This document shows positions 40,497-52,687 of a stretch of DNA of 60,000 nucleotides, one piece after another. How positions within the stretch are numbered: the stretch's first letter is position 1; every line of letters starts with the position of its first letter. A program made the translations under genes and the position numbers. The DNA is from Symsagittifera roscoffensis. Lineage: Eukaryota > Xenacoelomorpha > Acoela > Convolutidae. The stretch spans positions 49,225,581 through 49,285,580 of the forward strand of contig NC_087066.1 of the NCBI RefSeq assembly GCF_963678635.1, read 5' to 3'. A model generated the notes under the pieces. The model was not told the origin of the DNA and did not search any database. It saw only the letters and a program-made list of their open reading frames with translations.

Positions 40497-40860
40497 CAAA
40501 GATAATTCAAACCACGGTGAGAAAACCCATAGGCGCCAGATATGAATCGAGTGACTACTAGAAGCGATAGGGATCATGGAGAAAAAGAAGAAGACTAGAT
40601 TAAAATTGCCAGGGTCTGTATTTGCAAACTTATTTAATGCATGAATAATCTTTTTAACGACGAAAAAAGGGGCAGGCACCAGGATACCAAAAATAAACAT
40701 AGGATCGAAAACATATATGCTTGTACCAAGTTTTTTTTTCTAATTCACTTCTTCAGGTAGTGAAAACACGCTATATCGACTTCTGCGCAGTGACCTTCAA
40801 AAAATACTGGAAAACCACTAGGACAGGGCAAGAAAACGGCTGACTGAAGTTGAACAAACA

Positions 40861-40930
40861 GACTGAGCGGTTAAGAATTTTGCCCCACACAACAAAAACC
40901 ATGGTTCAATTCCCGCAAAATGTTTTTTTT
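40861..40930 (+). ncRNA. tRNA-like or SINE-like Pol III unit, fragment
   Basis: GACTGAGCGGTTAAG (40861-40875) resembles the D arm and A box of Ser/Leu-type tRNAs. GGTTCAATTCC (40903-40913) fits the B box, and a run of eight T follows at 40923-40930, a Pol III terminator. A full cloverleaf is not evident. It is either a decayed tRNA gene or a SINE head. Confidence 0.4.
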
Positions 40931-41012
40931 CTTCCATACACCAGGAACACTCTGGAAAAAAAGAGGCCAAAAAAATCTCACAACAGAAATTTTTGGAAAA
41001 AAGGTCACGGCT

Positions 41013-41085
41013 CGCCCCAATAGCCTAGCGGACAATGTACGCACCCAACAAGACATGAACCCCGGTTCGAAGCCGAAGCATGAAG
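41013..41085 (+). ncRNA. Second tRNA-like sequence
   Basis: TAGCCTAGCGGA (41021-41032) fits the A box and GGTTCGAAGCC (41064-41074) approximates the B box. There is no clear acceptor stem and no T-rich terminator close by, so this is probably a tRNA-derived relic. Confidence 0.35.
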
Positions 41086-41629
41086 GCTTGAGTGTTCTCA
41101 AAAGACGCGGATTATGAATAACCTAAGGTTCCTTTTGTCATAATCCCTTTAAAAAGTCTTTCTAATTAAAAGCCGCTGAAACAGCCCTGATTGGTTGAAA
41201 AACATCATCACCATTTTACAGAGCTTACAAATACATTTTTTAAGCTGTAGCACAAAATAGCAATTTACCTTGAAGAAAAGAGAACGTTTTGGACGTATCG
41301 AGGAAAAAGACTTTGATAAAAAAGAATTTATTCCTAACAACAAGGTAAAATATTGCAATAACACCAAATAAAAAGCATTATTATCATAATAGGGGAGTTG
41401 GCTAGACGCTAAAATTTTTAAATTAGAAACTGAAAACTTCAAAAAAAAATTTTCAAACAAATGTTACCGCAAATGAAGAACTCGGGTAATGCACTGAAGA
41501 AAAAAAATGTTTCACTGCCGTCCCAAGTTTCATTGCAAGCGTTAATCGCCCCTCCCCCAACCCCCCCCCCCCCCACTCGACCACCCCACAAGTCATCTAG
41601 GGGGAAGAAAAAGAGCCTCGAAAACCTAC

Positions 41630-42060
41630 GGCTCTTTTGCACTCCCCCTCCCCCACATTTAAATTTCAAGTTTTATCGACTGTTTTTAACGCTGTAATAA
41701 AGCAATGAAATTTTGCTAATATTTGTGAACCGATTTTATCTTCGAAATTCACATCGTAGTATCATTTAGCCGTTATAGCACGTAAGAAAACTTAAAAACG
41801 GAATAATTGAAATGTGAGGGGGTGGGGGGAGGGGGGAAGGTGGGCTCTTTTTTTTCCTCCCCACCTCACGCCAGTTTCAATTTATTAGTGTAACGAGTGG
41901 TTTTACGAGGTTGAGTGTCAAGACCAAATATGTTTGTCGTGGCCTTATTAGTCTGTATGTAAATTTTCATAACAATCGGACAATGTGGTCAACAAATGTA
42001 CATGTAAAAATATGCAGGTGGGGGAAAAGGAAAAAGAGCCGGAGGGTGTGGAAAAGAGCT
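41630..42060. mobile_element. G/C-tract MITE, copy A, interrupted by copy B
   Basis: The left end GGCTCTTTTGCACTCCCCCT pairs with a right end read as the reverse complement AGCTCTTTTCCACACCCTCC, found only after the inserted copy B (41843-42040). The flanking 8 bp (AAACCTAC and AACTTTAT) do not match well. It is the older of the two. Confidence 0.5.
41843..42040. mobile_element. G/C-tract MITE, copy B, nested in copy A
   Basis: The ends are GGCTCTTTTTTTTCCTCCCC and the reverse complement of GGCTCTTTTTCCTTTTCCCC, flanked by GGAAGGTG (41835-41842) and GGAGGGTG (42041-42048), seven of eight identical. The 198-bp interior is similar to copy C and unlike the four copies at 44-46 kb, so this is a second subfamily. 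Confidence 0.7.
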
Positions 42061-42070
42061 AACTTTATTT

Positions 42071-42293
42071 GGCTCTTTTTCCTCCCGCCCCCCCCCCCCC
42101 CCCACCTCACATAAGTGTCAATTTTATGGTGTAACGAGGGGTTTTACAAGGTTAATTATGAAGAACAAAAATGTTTGTCATGGCCTAATTAGTTCGCATG
42201 CCAATTTTTGTAACATTCGGATAAAGTGAACAAAACTTCACTAGTAAAATTTTGCAGGTGGGGGGGGGGGGGGGGGTGAAAAGAAAAAGAGCC
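42071..42293. mobile_element. G/C-tract MITE, copy C
   Basis: It starts GGCTCTTTTTCCTCCCGCCC with a run of about 15 C. It ends with a run of about 17 G and GAAAAAGAGCC. The flanks CTTTATTT (42063-42070) and GTTTATTT (42294-42301) share seven of eight bases. It is close to copy B in the interior (TGTTTGTC.TGGCCT.ATTAGT). Confidence 0.7.
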
Positions 42294-42974
42294 GTTTATT
42301 TATACAAATTTTTCAGGTGGGGGAGGTCGGAAAAAGAGCCTCATGCTTATTTCGATTTTTGCAATTCTTGTCATCGCTAGCTTCTAAAGAAATCATGTTG
42401 GATCATCACACGTGCAAATGAACAAATTCTGACTTTAGATTCTTATTGTTTGCTTCGAGACCCTAAAAAGAAGTTACTCAAGATAAGATTAAACCAAGGT
42501 GACTAAGAGAAAGATAATATAGGAAATCAGAGAAACTATGTCATCAGGTACATATACATACTGGTATTTTGTTACCAACCAGCGAAATTTTAACCCAATT
42601 AAGACCATGAAAAAAGTGTTTTAGGGCGTCTATGATAATTTTGACTTTTAACTGCTTCGCTCAAGTTTTGTGATGAAAGTTTTGGCTAGTTTCAAGCCAC
42701 CTCTCCCCTCTTTAATTTTTTTAAGATTAATTTACATTCTGAAGCCTATTTAAAATGTTTTTCCATGTTATTAACTGCCTTAAAACGTCATCGCGAAAAC
42801 GTCATCGCGATGGAGGGACCAAAAGATGTAAGTTTTTCATCCAGTCAAAATCATTAGACGTTCCTACTCACTGACTGCGTTTTGCACAGATCCGAAATTT
42901 GCATCAGCAGAAAACGGATTTTTTGCAACACAGCAAAGTTTTGGTGTAGAATTGGCGCATATAAACAAATATAT

Positions 42975-43045
42975 TTTTTCCTTTCCCCCCACCCGCAAAT
43001 TTTTACGTGTAAAATTGTTGACCGCATTGTCCGATGAAATGCTTA
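42975..43045 (-). repeat. Truncated fragment of the copy B/C subfamily, reverse orientation
   Basis: TTTTTCCTTTCCCCCCACCC, AAATTTTTACGTGTA, GTTGACCGCATTGTCCGAT match the reverse complement of the right half of copy B. No second end is present. Confidence 0.6.
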
Positions 43046-43971
43046 ACAAACAAATGCTTATATGAAAAAATGCTTAACAAACTCTTTCATACAATTTCAT
43101 AGAACAAAAGTAAATGTTTCAAAATAGCAAATTAAGCAATTTTTCCATACTATGAAATTTTATAGGACGCATTTTTTTCCATACTCCGGAACTTCATTTA
43201 GAGCTTTTTCTGCAGTTTTTAGTTTTTTCCCCAATATTGTATGAAAATAGCATGACAAGCTTTTTTTCCATACTATGAAATTGTATGGTAAGCATTTTTC
43301 CCATAATTGAAAATTCAAAAAAATTTTGTTTTGAAATTTTGTGTTTCAACCGAAGCACTAATAAAGGACTTTTGTCATAAGATAACCCAGAGTATAACTG
43401 GCAGTTACCACGCATATAAACTGCATTTGATGGTTTTAGCCATGAAAGTTAATTTTAACATTTTCACAAGGAATTATATACAAAAGAAGTACTTTTTTGT
43501 ATATGGCTAAATGATTTATAATTTGAAAACTTTGGTGGCCGAGAAAAAAGGCCTATTTTCTACAAATTTGTTTTTATCTTAGCAAATGAAACAAAAAATA
43601 AGAATCGTGTATACAAAAAAACACTTTTTTGTGATTTTTGGATTTTTTGGGTAAAGAACCTATCCTGGACTACGTTATAAACACAAAAAGTCAAAGCACG
43701 ATTTCAACCAAAAACGGGAATAAGATTTTTTACCTGATATTTTTGTTTTTGGTTATGAAAAAAATGTGTATCATACAACTTTCATACTTGAAAACTATAT
43801 GATAAGCTTTTTTCCGACCGAAATTAAAATTGTGTTTTTGTTTGTCGAAATTTTCTTAATCTTAAATCTATTTATTTAAATCTAATTAAAGTTACACGAC
43901 ACGTTTTTTGGTGTTTTTTGGTCATTTCAAAGACAAAATGATTATCTTATAACTTTCATACATGAAAATTG

Positions 43972-44189
43972 GGCTCTTTTCCAGTTCCCCCCTTTCAAAA
44001 TACCGAGTTTTATGTTTATTTTACGTGCTATTACGGCTAAATGCGTGATGTTACGCTGTTAAGTATGAAGAACAAATCTGTTCAAAATTGTCGATTTGTT
44101 CACCACGCCAAATTTCATTGCATTATGACAACGCTAAATAAGCTTTTCAAAATTGAATTTGAAAGGTGGGGGGGGGAACTGGAAAAGCC
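43972..44189 (-). mobile_element. G/C-tract MITE of the main subfamily, copy 1
   Basis: The 218-bp element has ends GGCTCTTTTCCAGTTCCCCC and the reverse complement of GGCTTTTCCAGTTCCCCC. It has a perfect 8-bp target duplication GAAAATTG (43964-43971 and 44190-44197). The interior is in the opposite orientation to the other three copies. Confidence 0.88.
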
Positions 44190-44254
44190 GAAAATTGTAT
44201 GAGAAGCAATTTTTTATTAAAACTTATAAAAACTGTTTTTAATGACCAGAAAGC

Positions 44255-44476
44255 GGCTCTTTTCCAGTTTCCCCCCCTTTCAAATTCAATTTTGAAAATT
44301 CTATTTAACATTGTCACAATGCAATGAAATTTGGCGTGGTGAACAAATCGACAATTCTGAACAGATATGTTCTTCATACTTTACAGCGTAACATCACGCA
44401 TTTAGCCGTAATAACATGTAAAACAAACATAAAATTCGATATTTTGAAAGGGGGGGGGAGGAACTGGAAAAGAGCC
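44255..44476 (+). mobile_element. G/C-tract MITE of the main subfamily, copy 2
   Basis: The 222-bp element has ends GGCTCTTTTCCAGTTTCCCC and the reverse complement of GGCTCTTTTCCAGTTCCTCC. It has a perfect 8-bp duplication CAGAAAGC (44247-44254 and 44477-44484). Confidence 0.88.
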
Positions 44477-45385
44477 CAGAAAGCTTCAAAAGCGGCAATT
44501 AGATCAAAAAATAATCCCTAAAACTTTAAAAAGCTTTGTAGATTTTGTACGAATTTTGTATGACAAGCATTTTTCCATACACTTCATATATGAAACTGTA
44601 TGATAAGCATTTTTCTTCTATGGACGTCAACCCGGAAAAATAAACAGTAAACCGTTGTATATTGTGAATTAAGGCTAGTTTCCAGTTTCCGGTCCCCTCG
44701 TAAAATAACTGAAACTGAGTGCTAACACACAGTTAAGTAATTTCTTAACCAACTTTTTGGGAAAGTTCTTATCAAAAGTTTTTTAAAGACTAAGTAAACG
44801 CTTCACCTTATAATTCAAAACGAACTAATATATGTCTAGTCTTGGTGTTTGTCCAATTGTTAAGTAGCTAATTTTGTAGAATAATTTATGTGTTCACACA
44901 TTTTCTGTGTGTTTAGAATGATATATCAGTTTTGGTCATAACTTTTCTCAGAGGAAACTGTTGTAATTTTGAAATGTTCAAACGCCAACAAAATTGAGAT
45001 TGTGAGACATGTTGGAAGTGTTGCTTTCTAAAAAATGAAATTTAAATTGGTGAATTGAATTTTTTTTAATTTGCAACAAACGTACATACTGCTTATCAAC
45101 ATAATTTATTACCACCATACTCGAGATAAAATTTAAAACTTGACTTCTCTTTTTTTGGAGATAAAGAGTATTTCTGGGGAAAAGGTGTTTTTCCCCCATC
45201 TTTCATGACCTAAACTTGGCTAAATTTTGTTTTGCCCTGAGTGAAGTGCATATTTGTTATATCTGGTACTCCTTTTTTTTTAAAAGAGTATTTTTGGGAA
45301 AAAGATTTTCTTTTCCCCCATCTTTCATGACCTAAACCTGGCTAAATTTTGTTGTGCACTGAGTGAAGTGCGTATTTGTTTTATC

Positions 45386-45599
45386 AGCTTTTTTCCAGTC
45401 CCCCCCTTTCAAATTTAATTTTGAAAAGTCTATTTAACGTTGTCACAATGCAATGAAATTAGGCTTGGAGATGAAATCGACAATTCTGAACAGATTTGTT
45501 CTTCTTACTTTACAGCGTAACATCACGCATTTAGCCGTAATAACACGTAAAACAAATTTAAAACTCGGTATTTTGAAAGGGGGGAACTGGAAAAGAGCC
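45386..45599 (+). mobile_element. G/C-tract MITE of the main subfamily, copy 3
   Basis: The 214-bp element has a left end AGCTTTTTTCCAGTCCCCCC and a right end reverse complementary to GGCTCTTTTCCAGTTCCCCC. It has a perfect 8-bp duplication GTTTTATC (45378-45385 and 45600-45607). Confidence 0.88.
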
Positions 45600-46055
45600 G
45601 TTTTATCTGGTACTTTTTTTGAAAAAGAGTATTTTTGAGAAAAAGGTGTTCTTTTCCCCCATCTTTCATGACCTAAACCTGGCTAAATTTTGTTGTGCGC
45701 TGAGTGAAGTGCGTATTTGTTTTATCTGGTTAAGCTCAAACGTAATGTATACAATCGAAAATCTCCGGAATTCTTCTTATCAAGATCGCTCTGAACACGG
45801 CCGCTTGTGACTACAATGAATGGATACCCTTACTAAAATTAACTGTCTTCTATGTCTAATATAATATAGAAGAAGACGTAATTCGCACTTCAAAGAAAGT
45901 AAACGACCGTCAATAGTGTCACAGCACAGATTCTTTAAGACATCGAATGCTAAAACTTTCAAGGTTACAAAAACTGTAAGAAATTGTATGAACGTTGAAC
46001 TTTGTCTCATTTTATAGTTTTGTGTGATGGACTTGACTCCGCGTTAAGCTAACTG

Positions 46056-46283
46056 GGCTCTTTTTCAGTCCCCCCTCTCAAATTCAACTTTGAAAAGCTT
46101 ATTTAACGTTGTCATAATGCAATGAAATTTGGCGTGGTGAACAAATCGACAACTGTGAACAGATTTGTTCTTCATACTTTACAGCGTAACATCACGCATT
46201 TAGCCGTAATAACACGTAAAACAAACATAAAACTCGGTATTTTGAAAGGTGGGGGGGGGGGGGGGGGGGGCTGGAAAAGAGCT
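46056..46283 (+). mobile_element. G/C-tract MITE of the main subfamily, copy 4
   Basis: The 228-bp element has ends GGCTCTTTTTCAGTCCCCCC and the reverse complement of AGCTCTTTTCCAGCCCCCCC. The right arm carries a run of about 20 G. It has a perfect 8-bp duplication GCTAACTG (46048-46055 and 46284-46291). Confidence 0.88.
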
Positions 46284-46291
46284 GCTAACTG

Positions 46292-47516
46292 GACCAAAAG
46301 TTGCAAGAATTTAGGAAAAAGACTAAAGGTTTTTCACAACCAATTTTTGAAGGAAGTTCACCATCATTTGATTACTCCCGAAAAAATTCGACCCCAAATT
46401 TGATTTTTGAGCCCAGAACATAGTAAAACTACCAAAGTTTTGGGTTTTGTGTTCTAAAATCCCTAAATAATGCCTCAGCCCAGTCCTCGTTTTTTAAAGG
46501 CTCACTCAATCCGCTCGTTACCTGATTCGTATTCCGAATTGCGTTTCATCCTCTTCGTTGTCGATTTCTCTGGTTTGAGTCAATTCCTTAAATCGGGAGT
46601 TCTCCGAGGGGTTTTGACAATCAAGTCTTGGTCTACTTTGTCAAAGAATGTTGTTTACTTTTATAACGTACATCTAATCATAATTTGACTAACGTTTTTA
46701 ATGCCCTAACTTCTGTGAGTTTCATCAGGAGAAAGTTTTTTTGCTACTAAAGCACAAACCGGTAAAATCAAAGAACGTTTGTGCCGAGCTCGCTAAGGAA
46801 AAATTTTAAATTTTAGGACAAAAACTGCTCAGTATTATTTACACAATTATCCCCATACGCCGTCACGCACCATTATCGCTTTGTGGCTCGATTTGATAAT
46901 CTCGGTAACTCGTCACATAAAAAAACAACCAATGTCTCTCTTCATCACAAATATCTCAATTACTGAATAATTACAATGACAAGGTTAAAGCAGTTATATG
47001 TCGTCAAAGGTATAAAATTTTATAATTTTTTTTAAGTCCTTAAAAAAATCTAAGCCCTTGCTGATCTCAATATTAAAAAATGATCAATCAAAAAAAACTT
47101 TGACAAACCCGTTTTGAAAGAAACAAATATGGAACAGAGCAAGGAAAGCATTGTTTAAAACAAATCAATTCGTGAGAAATTAAACCCGTGTTGACACAAT
47201 CTGTTCGTTTTGATGCTGAAACTCTGTTTCAGTATTCAGTTTCAGTTTTCATTTTTTCTCTCAACTTAAGTAAAAATTTATTTATGTTCACTACAGTTTT
47301 GGGTTCTCTGTTTTTCGCACTTTTACTGCTCAAGCTGTGTCGTTAAGGGGGTCCAGTAAAGTTGCGACTTCGATGTTCCCGGCTAGGGTTCTTTCAACAA
47401 AAGTTTTCTTCTCTTTCATTACGAAACATCGAGCTGAATTGATCTCGGGTGATCTCGCTCGGGGTCCTTTGATGCTCAATTTCATTGTCCGTGCCAGCAT
47501 GGATTTCACCTGTTTG
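46292..47516. other. Non-coding stretch
   Basis: No domain-bearing ORF, terminal repeat or RNA gene was recognised. Short ORFs present here have no supporting feature. Confidence 0.4.
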
Positions 47517-47946
47517 CAGGGGCGGATCTAGGATTTTCTTGAGGGGGGGCGGATTTTCAAAAAATTTTCCAAAATTTTGACGACCTTTTTTTTTTAGGTC
47601 AACCAAATTGATTTTTCGAGCTCTCCCAAAGCTCTGTTTTGCCCCTATTTTGGCTAAATTTTCAGCGCCGCAGGCAAATTTTTGAAAAAACAATCAAAAA
47701 AGCCGTTTTTGGGCACTTTTTGAAAAAATTTTACAAAAAAATCGCGTTTTTTTTGGCGCGCGCTCCCCCTCAAAGTTAGTATATATTGGCGCCAAAGGCG
47801 CCTTTAGAAAAATTTTAGGGTCGGTCGGCCAAAAATGGATTTCTGAAAAAGTATCAAAGGGGGGACCCTTTGAATCGGCAGGGGGTCGAATCCCTGAGGG
47901 AAGACGTCCAGCCCCCCCCCCCCGCCCCCCCCTAAATCCGCCCCTG
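47517..47946. mobile_element. hAT-type MITE with CAGGGGCGGAT ends
   Basis: The 430-bp element begins CAGGGGCGGATCTAGG and ends with the reverse complement of CAGGGGCGGATTTAGG. It is flanked by the perfect 8-bp duplication CCTGTTTG (47509-47516 and 47947-47954). The ends are of the form seen in many non-autonomous hAT elements. G/C tracts of about 10-13 bases lie near both ends. No transposase is encoded. Confidence 0.9.
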
Positions 47947-47954
47947 CCTGTTTG

Positions 47955-49650
47955 AAAGGTTTTTAAGTTTGTAATATTTTCTGAGCAGTTTAATTGGGCA
48001 CACATGACAGGGCTAATTCGATGTTGTTTGTTAAGACCCATTCTTCAGTTTTGTTCCAGCTTTTGTGTCATGTGTTTGTAGAATCCAGTTCATTTAGTAT
48101 ATTATTTTAGTCTTGGTCGTGATTGAGGATTCGTTAGAGTCGATGCGTCGCATTTTGTATCGATGAATTTGAATGGTTCTTCTGGTGAAAAAGCTGATTC
48201 GAGGAAATAGTTGAAGAACTCTTTCTTATGGGTTTGAATAAGATTTGTACATGTCTTTATTGATTTTGGAATGATTGAAGCTCGGTTGATATGCCTTAGA
48301 TGTTTGGAGTTGAGATTGGTTTTTATGGTTTTGCATATTCGCTCCTGGTAACATGTTCAATCTTGTCTACAAAGCTCAGTTAAGAAAACTTCTAGTTCGA
48401 GAATTTCGCTTTGGTTTTGCTTGGTGTTACGTTTTTAGTTTTATCTACGGGGATAATTTTACCAGAATTTTGCCCTTTGGGGTATATGAAGGTCAATTTG
48501 TCGTTACGTTTATGTTACAGTTACACGACGGATTGAAACGTTTTGTTCTCATGTTTTCATTAAGTGCACTTTTAGTCTCCCGATCCGAAAGTGTACTGTT
48601 TTTGTTTTGTAGGAGGAAGTTTTTATTACAATATGATCAGCGCAGTGAAAGATATTGTCGAAACTGTCATCATGTCTGAATTAAATTTGGCAGTGCTGGT
48701 ACAGCATATCATGTATATTAGTTTTGGATGTTAGTTTTGGATATTAGTTTTAAATTTAAGCTCTTTGAAAAGAATCTAAAAAATAGTATTTGCAGTAGTT
48801 CTTGTTCCTCTCCGTCGGAACTGCCGAAACTTTCTCATTCTGTTGTGGGAAAACTCATGTCTCCACAAACAATACTTTGCTTTTTTGGTAATTTTTCAAG
48901 TATTTTTTAACATTTGTCTGAACGGTATCTGCATTGATTAGACTTAAGTGGATTATAAATCGAGTTAGTCTACGGTGGTGGTGTGGCACAACATGGTGAA
49001 AAACACCATTAATTGCCACAGAACTTATGATAATCTTCTGATTACGTAACAATACGAGGTTAAGAGAAATTGGCCCAAGAATCAAGGACACTACTTGTGT
49101 TTTTGCACCTCATTTTATCGGAGCAAATTCGGTTCGTTTAAGACATGGGACATCAAAATCGAGTTACAGCATAACAGCTTCTGGCAAAATACCCTACGAC
49201 CCCACTCTAGAAATAAGAACGTCCCCATGGTTAGGTCTCAATATACCTAAAACACGCGAACGCTGGAAACTCTAGTAAATACCATTAGTTTTTGTTGGGC
49301 AGTGGACCTTGATCCAATTCAGATGGATGATGGATAAACCTAAAACAGGCCTTGTTTCAACATAACTCTGTAAAATGCACTCTAGAAATTGATTTCAGTA
49401 CTCAAATAGTGACTACGGCTCAGTTTAAGAAAGGAACCTGGATATTTCATGAAGTTTTATTGTATGAACCATTGGGTCGCTTCACTATTCGACCTGCCCA
49501 ATCAAGGTGTTCGTGGGTCCAGCGATGCACTCTCGTAAAAAATTTTTGGTGTTCTCTATCGGGAACAAGGCAGCTCTACTCTCATTGTCAATTGGACAAT
49601 TGCCATTAACAATTTGACTCTGGATTGATTTTCTCTCAACCTACCGCAAT
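47955..49650. other. Non-coding stretch with short unsupported ORFs
   Basis: The longest ORF (48353-48679, plus strand, 108 codons) is hydrophobic in places but has no family signature. Nothing else is recognised. Confidence 0.3.
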
Positions 49651-49657
49651 TATTAAT

Positions 49658-49790
49658 CGGTTCTTCTGATATTCTGACTTTTTCATTTCAGTTTCTCATT
49701 TCAGTTTCTCATTCGGTTCTTCTGATATTCTGACTTTTTCATTTCAGTTTCTCATTCTCACTTTTTCATTTCAGTTTCAAAACTCAGGAT
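49658..49790 (+). repeat. Tandem duplication, unit about 54 bp
   Basis: CGGTTCTTCTGATATTCTGA followed by CTTTTTCATTTCAGTTTCTC occurs at about 49658 and again at about 49715, and part of it a third time. TTTCAG is repeated five times. Confidence 0.8.
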
Positions 49791-50815
49791 AAAACTTCAG
49801 CATATGACCGACTGGTACAATAAAATTTTAGCCCAATCTTTGTCGAAGAACTGACATACTATTTGAAGCGAAGGAGCAGGCAATCGCCTATTGCAGACGT
49901 GAAGGAACGCCCGACTTGTTTAGTCAGCTAGTCGACGCTGGAGTGCTCATTATTCCTGCAACAAACTACTCTCCAAGAGCAAGCAGAGCAATCCAGAAAG
50001 GCCTAAGAAAAGTATGAGGCTGCATTAGAGTGCAGAATTAAACTGAATTCTCTGCAATTGGTTGTGGTATAGAAAAACGGACTGGCAGGATTTATTCACA
50101 GTAGCAAAGGCAACCAACATAAACCATCTCAGAAAAGGAGGAAAGCAAAAGCAAGAGGCGAGGAGAATCTGAAGGCAGAGGAAGAATTTGCGCTTCAAAA
50201 ACAGGGGTGAGCTGACTGTGAATTGTTTTGTTTTGTGCCTTGTGAGTTTTATTGCTCGTCGCCTGCAAAAAAATGACCTAAGTATTTTCGCCTGCTGTAT
50301 TGCTCAGACAAATTTACAGAGAAAACGAACTTGGAAAACTGTTCTAGACTATTTACGATTCTGTAAAAAAAGTTCGATTTTCTGTACACAGGCACAAAAT
50401 TTTGCAAAAGTGTCTGAGAAAGTATCTACAGACTGGACTTTTTGAAATTAAGGGTCACAGAGAACGGGTTTGTTTTCTGACCAAGCCGTGCATAACTTCA
50501 ACTGAAAGTACCTTTGACTGAGACACCAGGCTAATGAGGACACGAAAAGAAATGAAGAGATGATACCGAAAACCCGATCGCTGGTGCAGATATAAAGCGA
50601 CGAACAGTGTGGGGATCATTTTTTTGTATTGTTAGGCGTCAAGTCGATGCAAGCTGGGAGAAAACATCAAAAAACCAAGGAAAAATTAGAAACGTTGTCC
50701 TAGAGAAAAAACCTCCCAGGAGAAAGAAATGAATGATCAGTTAAGGCGATAGTCTGGTATTGTGAAAGAAGCTCAAAGAATTTTGCGAAGGTTACTCCAG
50801 GTGAAATAGCTCCTC

Positions 50816-51200
50816 AGCTATGTGGATGACATTGTTAGAAGAGTCAAATGTGAGCCAACTATTGGTGATATCAATTCTTTCATCCAAACATACAGTTCAC
50901 TCCAGAGAATTTTAGCAAGCAAAAAACTTGCCATTCCTGGATTTGAACGTGAATTTACAGCAGGATAAGGGGTTAACCATCAAAAACCAACATATACTGG
51001 ACTGTATTGAACTATAGCAACTGCACCCCAATTCAGTAAAAGCATAGAGTTATTCAAGGCACTGTACCCAAAAAGTGTAGGAACATATCTAAATGGGAGC
51101 AATTTGATAAGGCTATGGAAACTAAAAGGGCACAATGACTGACAAATTAGTACTGAACATTGGTCCGCAAACACGGCAGCAGAATTTTTTTGCAAAAAAA
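50816..51200 (+). pseudogene. Reverse transcriptase relic with YVDD (possibly Penelope-like)
   Basis: SYVDDIVRRVKCEPTIGD starts at 50816, and the YVDD codons are at 50819-50830. Downstream in shifting frames are SLQRILASKKLAIPGFERE, HQKPTYTGLY, FSKSIELFKALYPKS and NLIRLWKLKG. The order YVDD, helix, K/R-K-P-T-x-T-G and then K-x-x-x-I-x-x-L is what Penelope-like and some related RTs show after motif C. Several stops and frameshifts make it a relic. Upstream RT motifs and an endonuclease were not found, so the class is tentative. Confidence 0.5.
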
Positions 51201-52687
51201 TCAAGGGTAGGGGCAAGCATGTGGACAGTGAGATGAGTTCTTCAATTCAATCACTAAGGATGATGCAATATAGAAGTAACATAAGCCAAATTTTGCAAAC
51301 TTGTCAGGAAGTTTAACCAACGCTTAAAAGTTTTCGCCCACAAACACTACAACATTGTTACGAGCGGTGAAAACAGCATATCTAACGATCTCAGAGCGAG
51401 TGGTTTACGAGCTGCAAATGTAGTGAATGTACCTCCACTTAGGTTGGACAAACTTTTCAATATTTAACCACTGGAATTGAGAAAATTGCACTAGTGGACA
51501 AGATGATGCACAAATTCTTACATGGACCTCGAGCAATTGGTCGAAGCTAGCAGCTGTGAAAATATCCTAATTTGGTTTCAAGGCCTTGACCATGTAATCT
51601 GGGTCTGAAAATGTCAGTTTTCTTCATCTTAACTAAGTTTTGCATCGTAATGAAATCTTTATGAAAAACGGAGTAAACATTTGTTCATGCAATGTGAAAC
51701 CTCAGCGAAAAATTGAATACAATCAGTGGGAAGTTTTAACAGACTTAAATGTTTTTTTGTTGATTCACGCAAAATTTTCAACTTATAGCAGATGAGGATA
51801 ATTGGTATTTTCAGACACGGATTACATTGGTAAGTCATTGAAACCAAATATAGATTCTCTCACAGATGTTAGCTTTGATCATTTGATCGCGGTCTTTGTA
51901 CAAATTTTACTGAGTTTCGAATGAAGTGTCCAAAAAAAAGATTAAAAACGGCCATTTTTTTGAGTAAATTATAGATTTTGTGCTTAATTTTGTCCACTAG
52001 TGTAAAAATAGATTCAACAGTAGGCCTCCACCTTCAGCAATGCAAATTTGAGGGAAATAGCGCAGATGTTTTTTGGAAAATTATAGATAGGTTGAACAAT
52101 CAAACTAAACTAGAGACAATAAATATCAAGAAAGATAAACTGGGCTTTGACCCGGGCGATGAGTTCAGAAGCAGGGGATGGTACCAAAAATTTAGTCCTA
52201 GAAATTTTTTTTTGTTTTTCTTTCAAAAACGTACTTGACTAAATCGGAATTTGACTCTTCCAGAGAAATTAGTTGAAAATCTTTCAATTATTTAATTAGG
52301 TTGAAAGTAATTTAACTTAAACATTATTTTTGGAGGTCAACTGTGATTAGCTTATTTTTCACCTTGAAGGCTTAGAGCCAAAATTTATCTGAAATGTTGT
52401 TAATTAAAATGGGCACTTCCAATGCGACATTACGTGCACAGGTTGGATAGGGCCGTACCAACGCTATATGAACACATAGGCAAATTTTTATGAATAAATC
52501 AAGTCGATTTTATTGCATACAGTCAATCAAAATCTACCCCCTCGATTATAGCACAGATAGAATTGTCTATGTTCAGTGTATTTTCAAGTTTTTTGCACCC
52601 CCTCAGACAGAGGATTGCACTCCTCGGAAGCGCAAAACTTATTTTTGTTCTTATAAAGTTTATTGTTTCCGAGTATGATTCGTTGCG

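Noticed and set aside
44147-46403. Short ORFs repeated at 44324, 45453 and 46122 with similar peptides
   Set aside because: The shared peptide arises because all lie in the same MITE family; the elements are palindromic and non-coding.
48353-48679. Possible 108-codon membrane protein
   Set aside because: Hydrophobic stretches only; no homology pattern, splice signals or neighbours support it.
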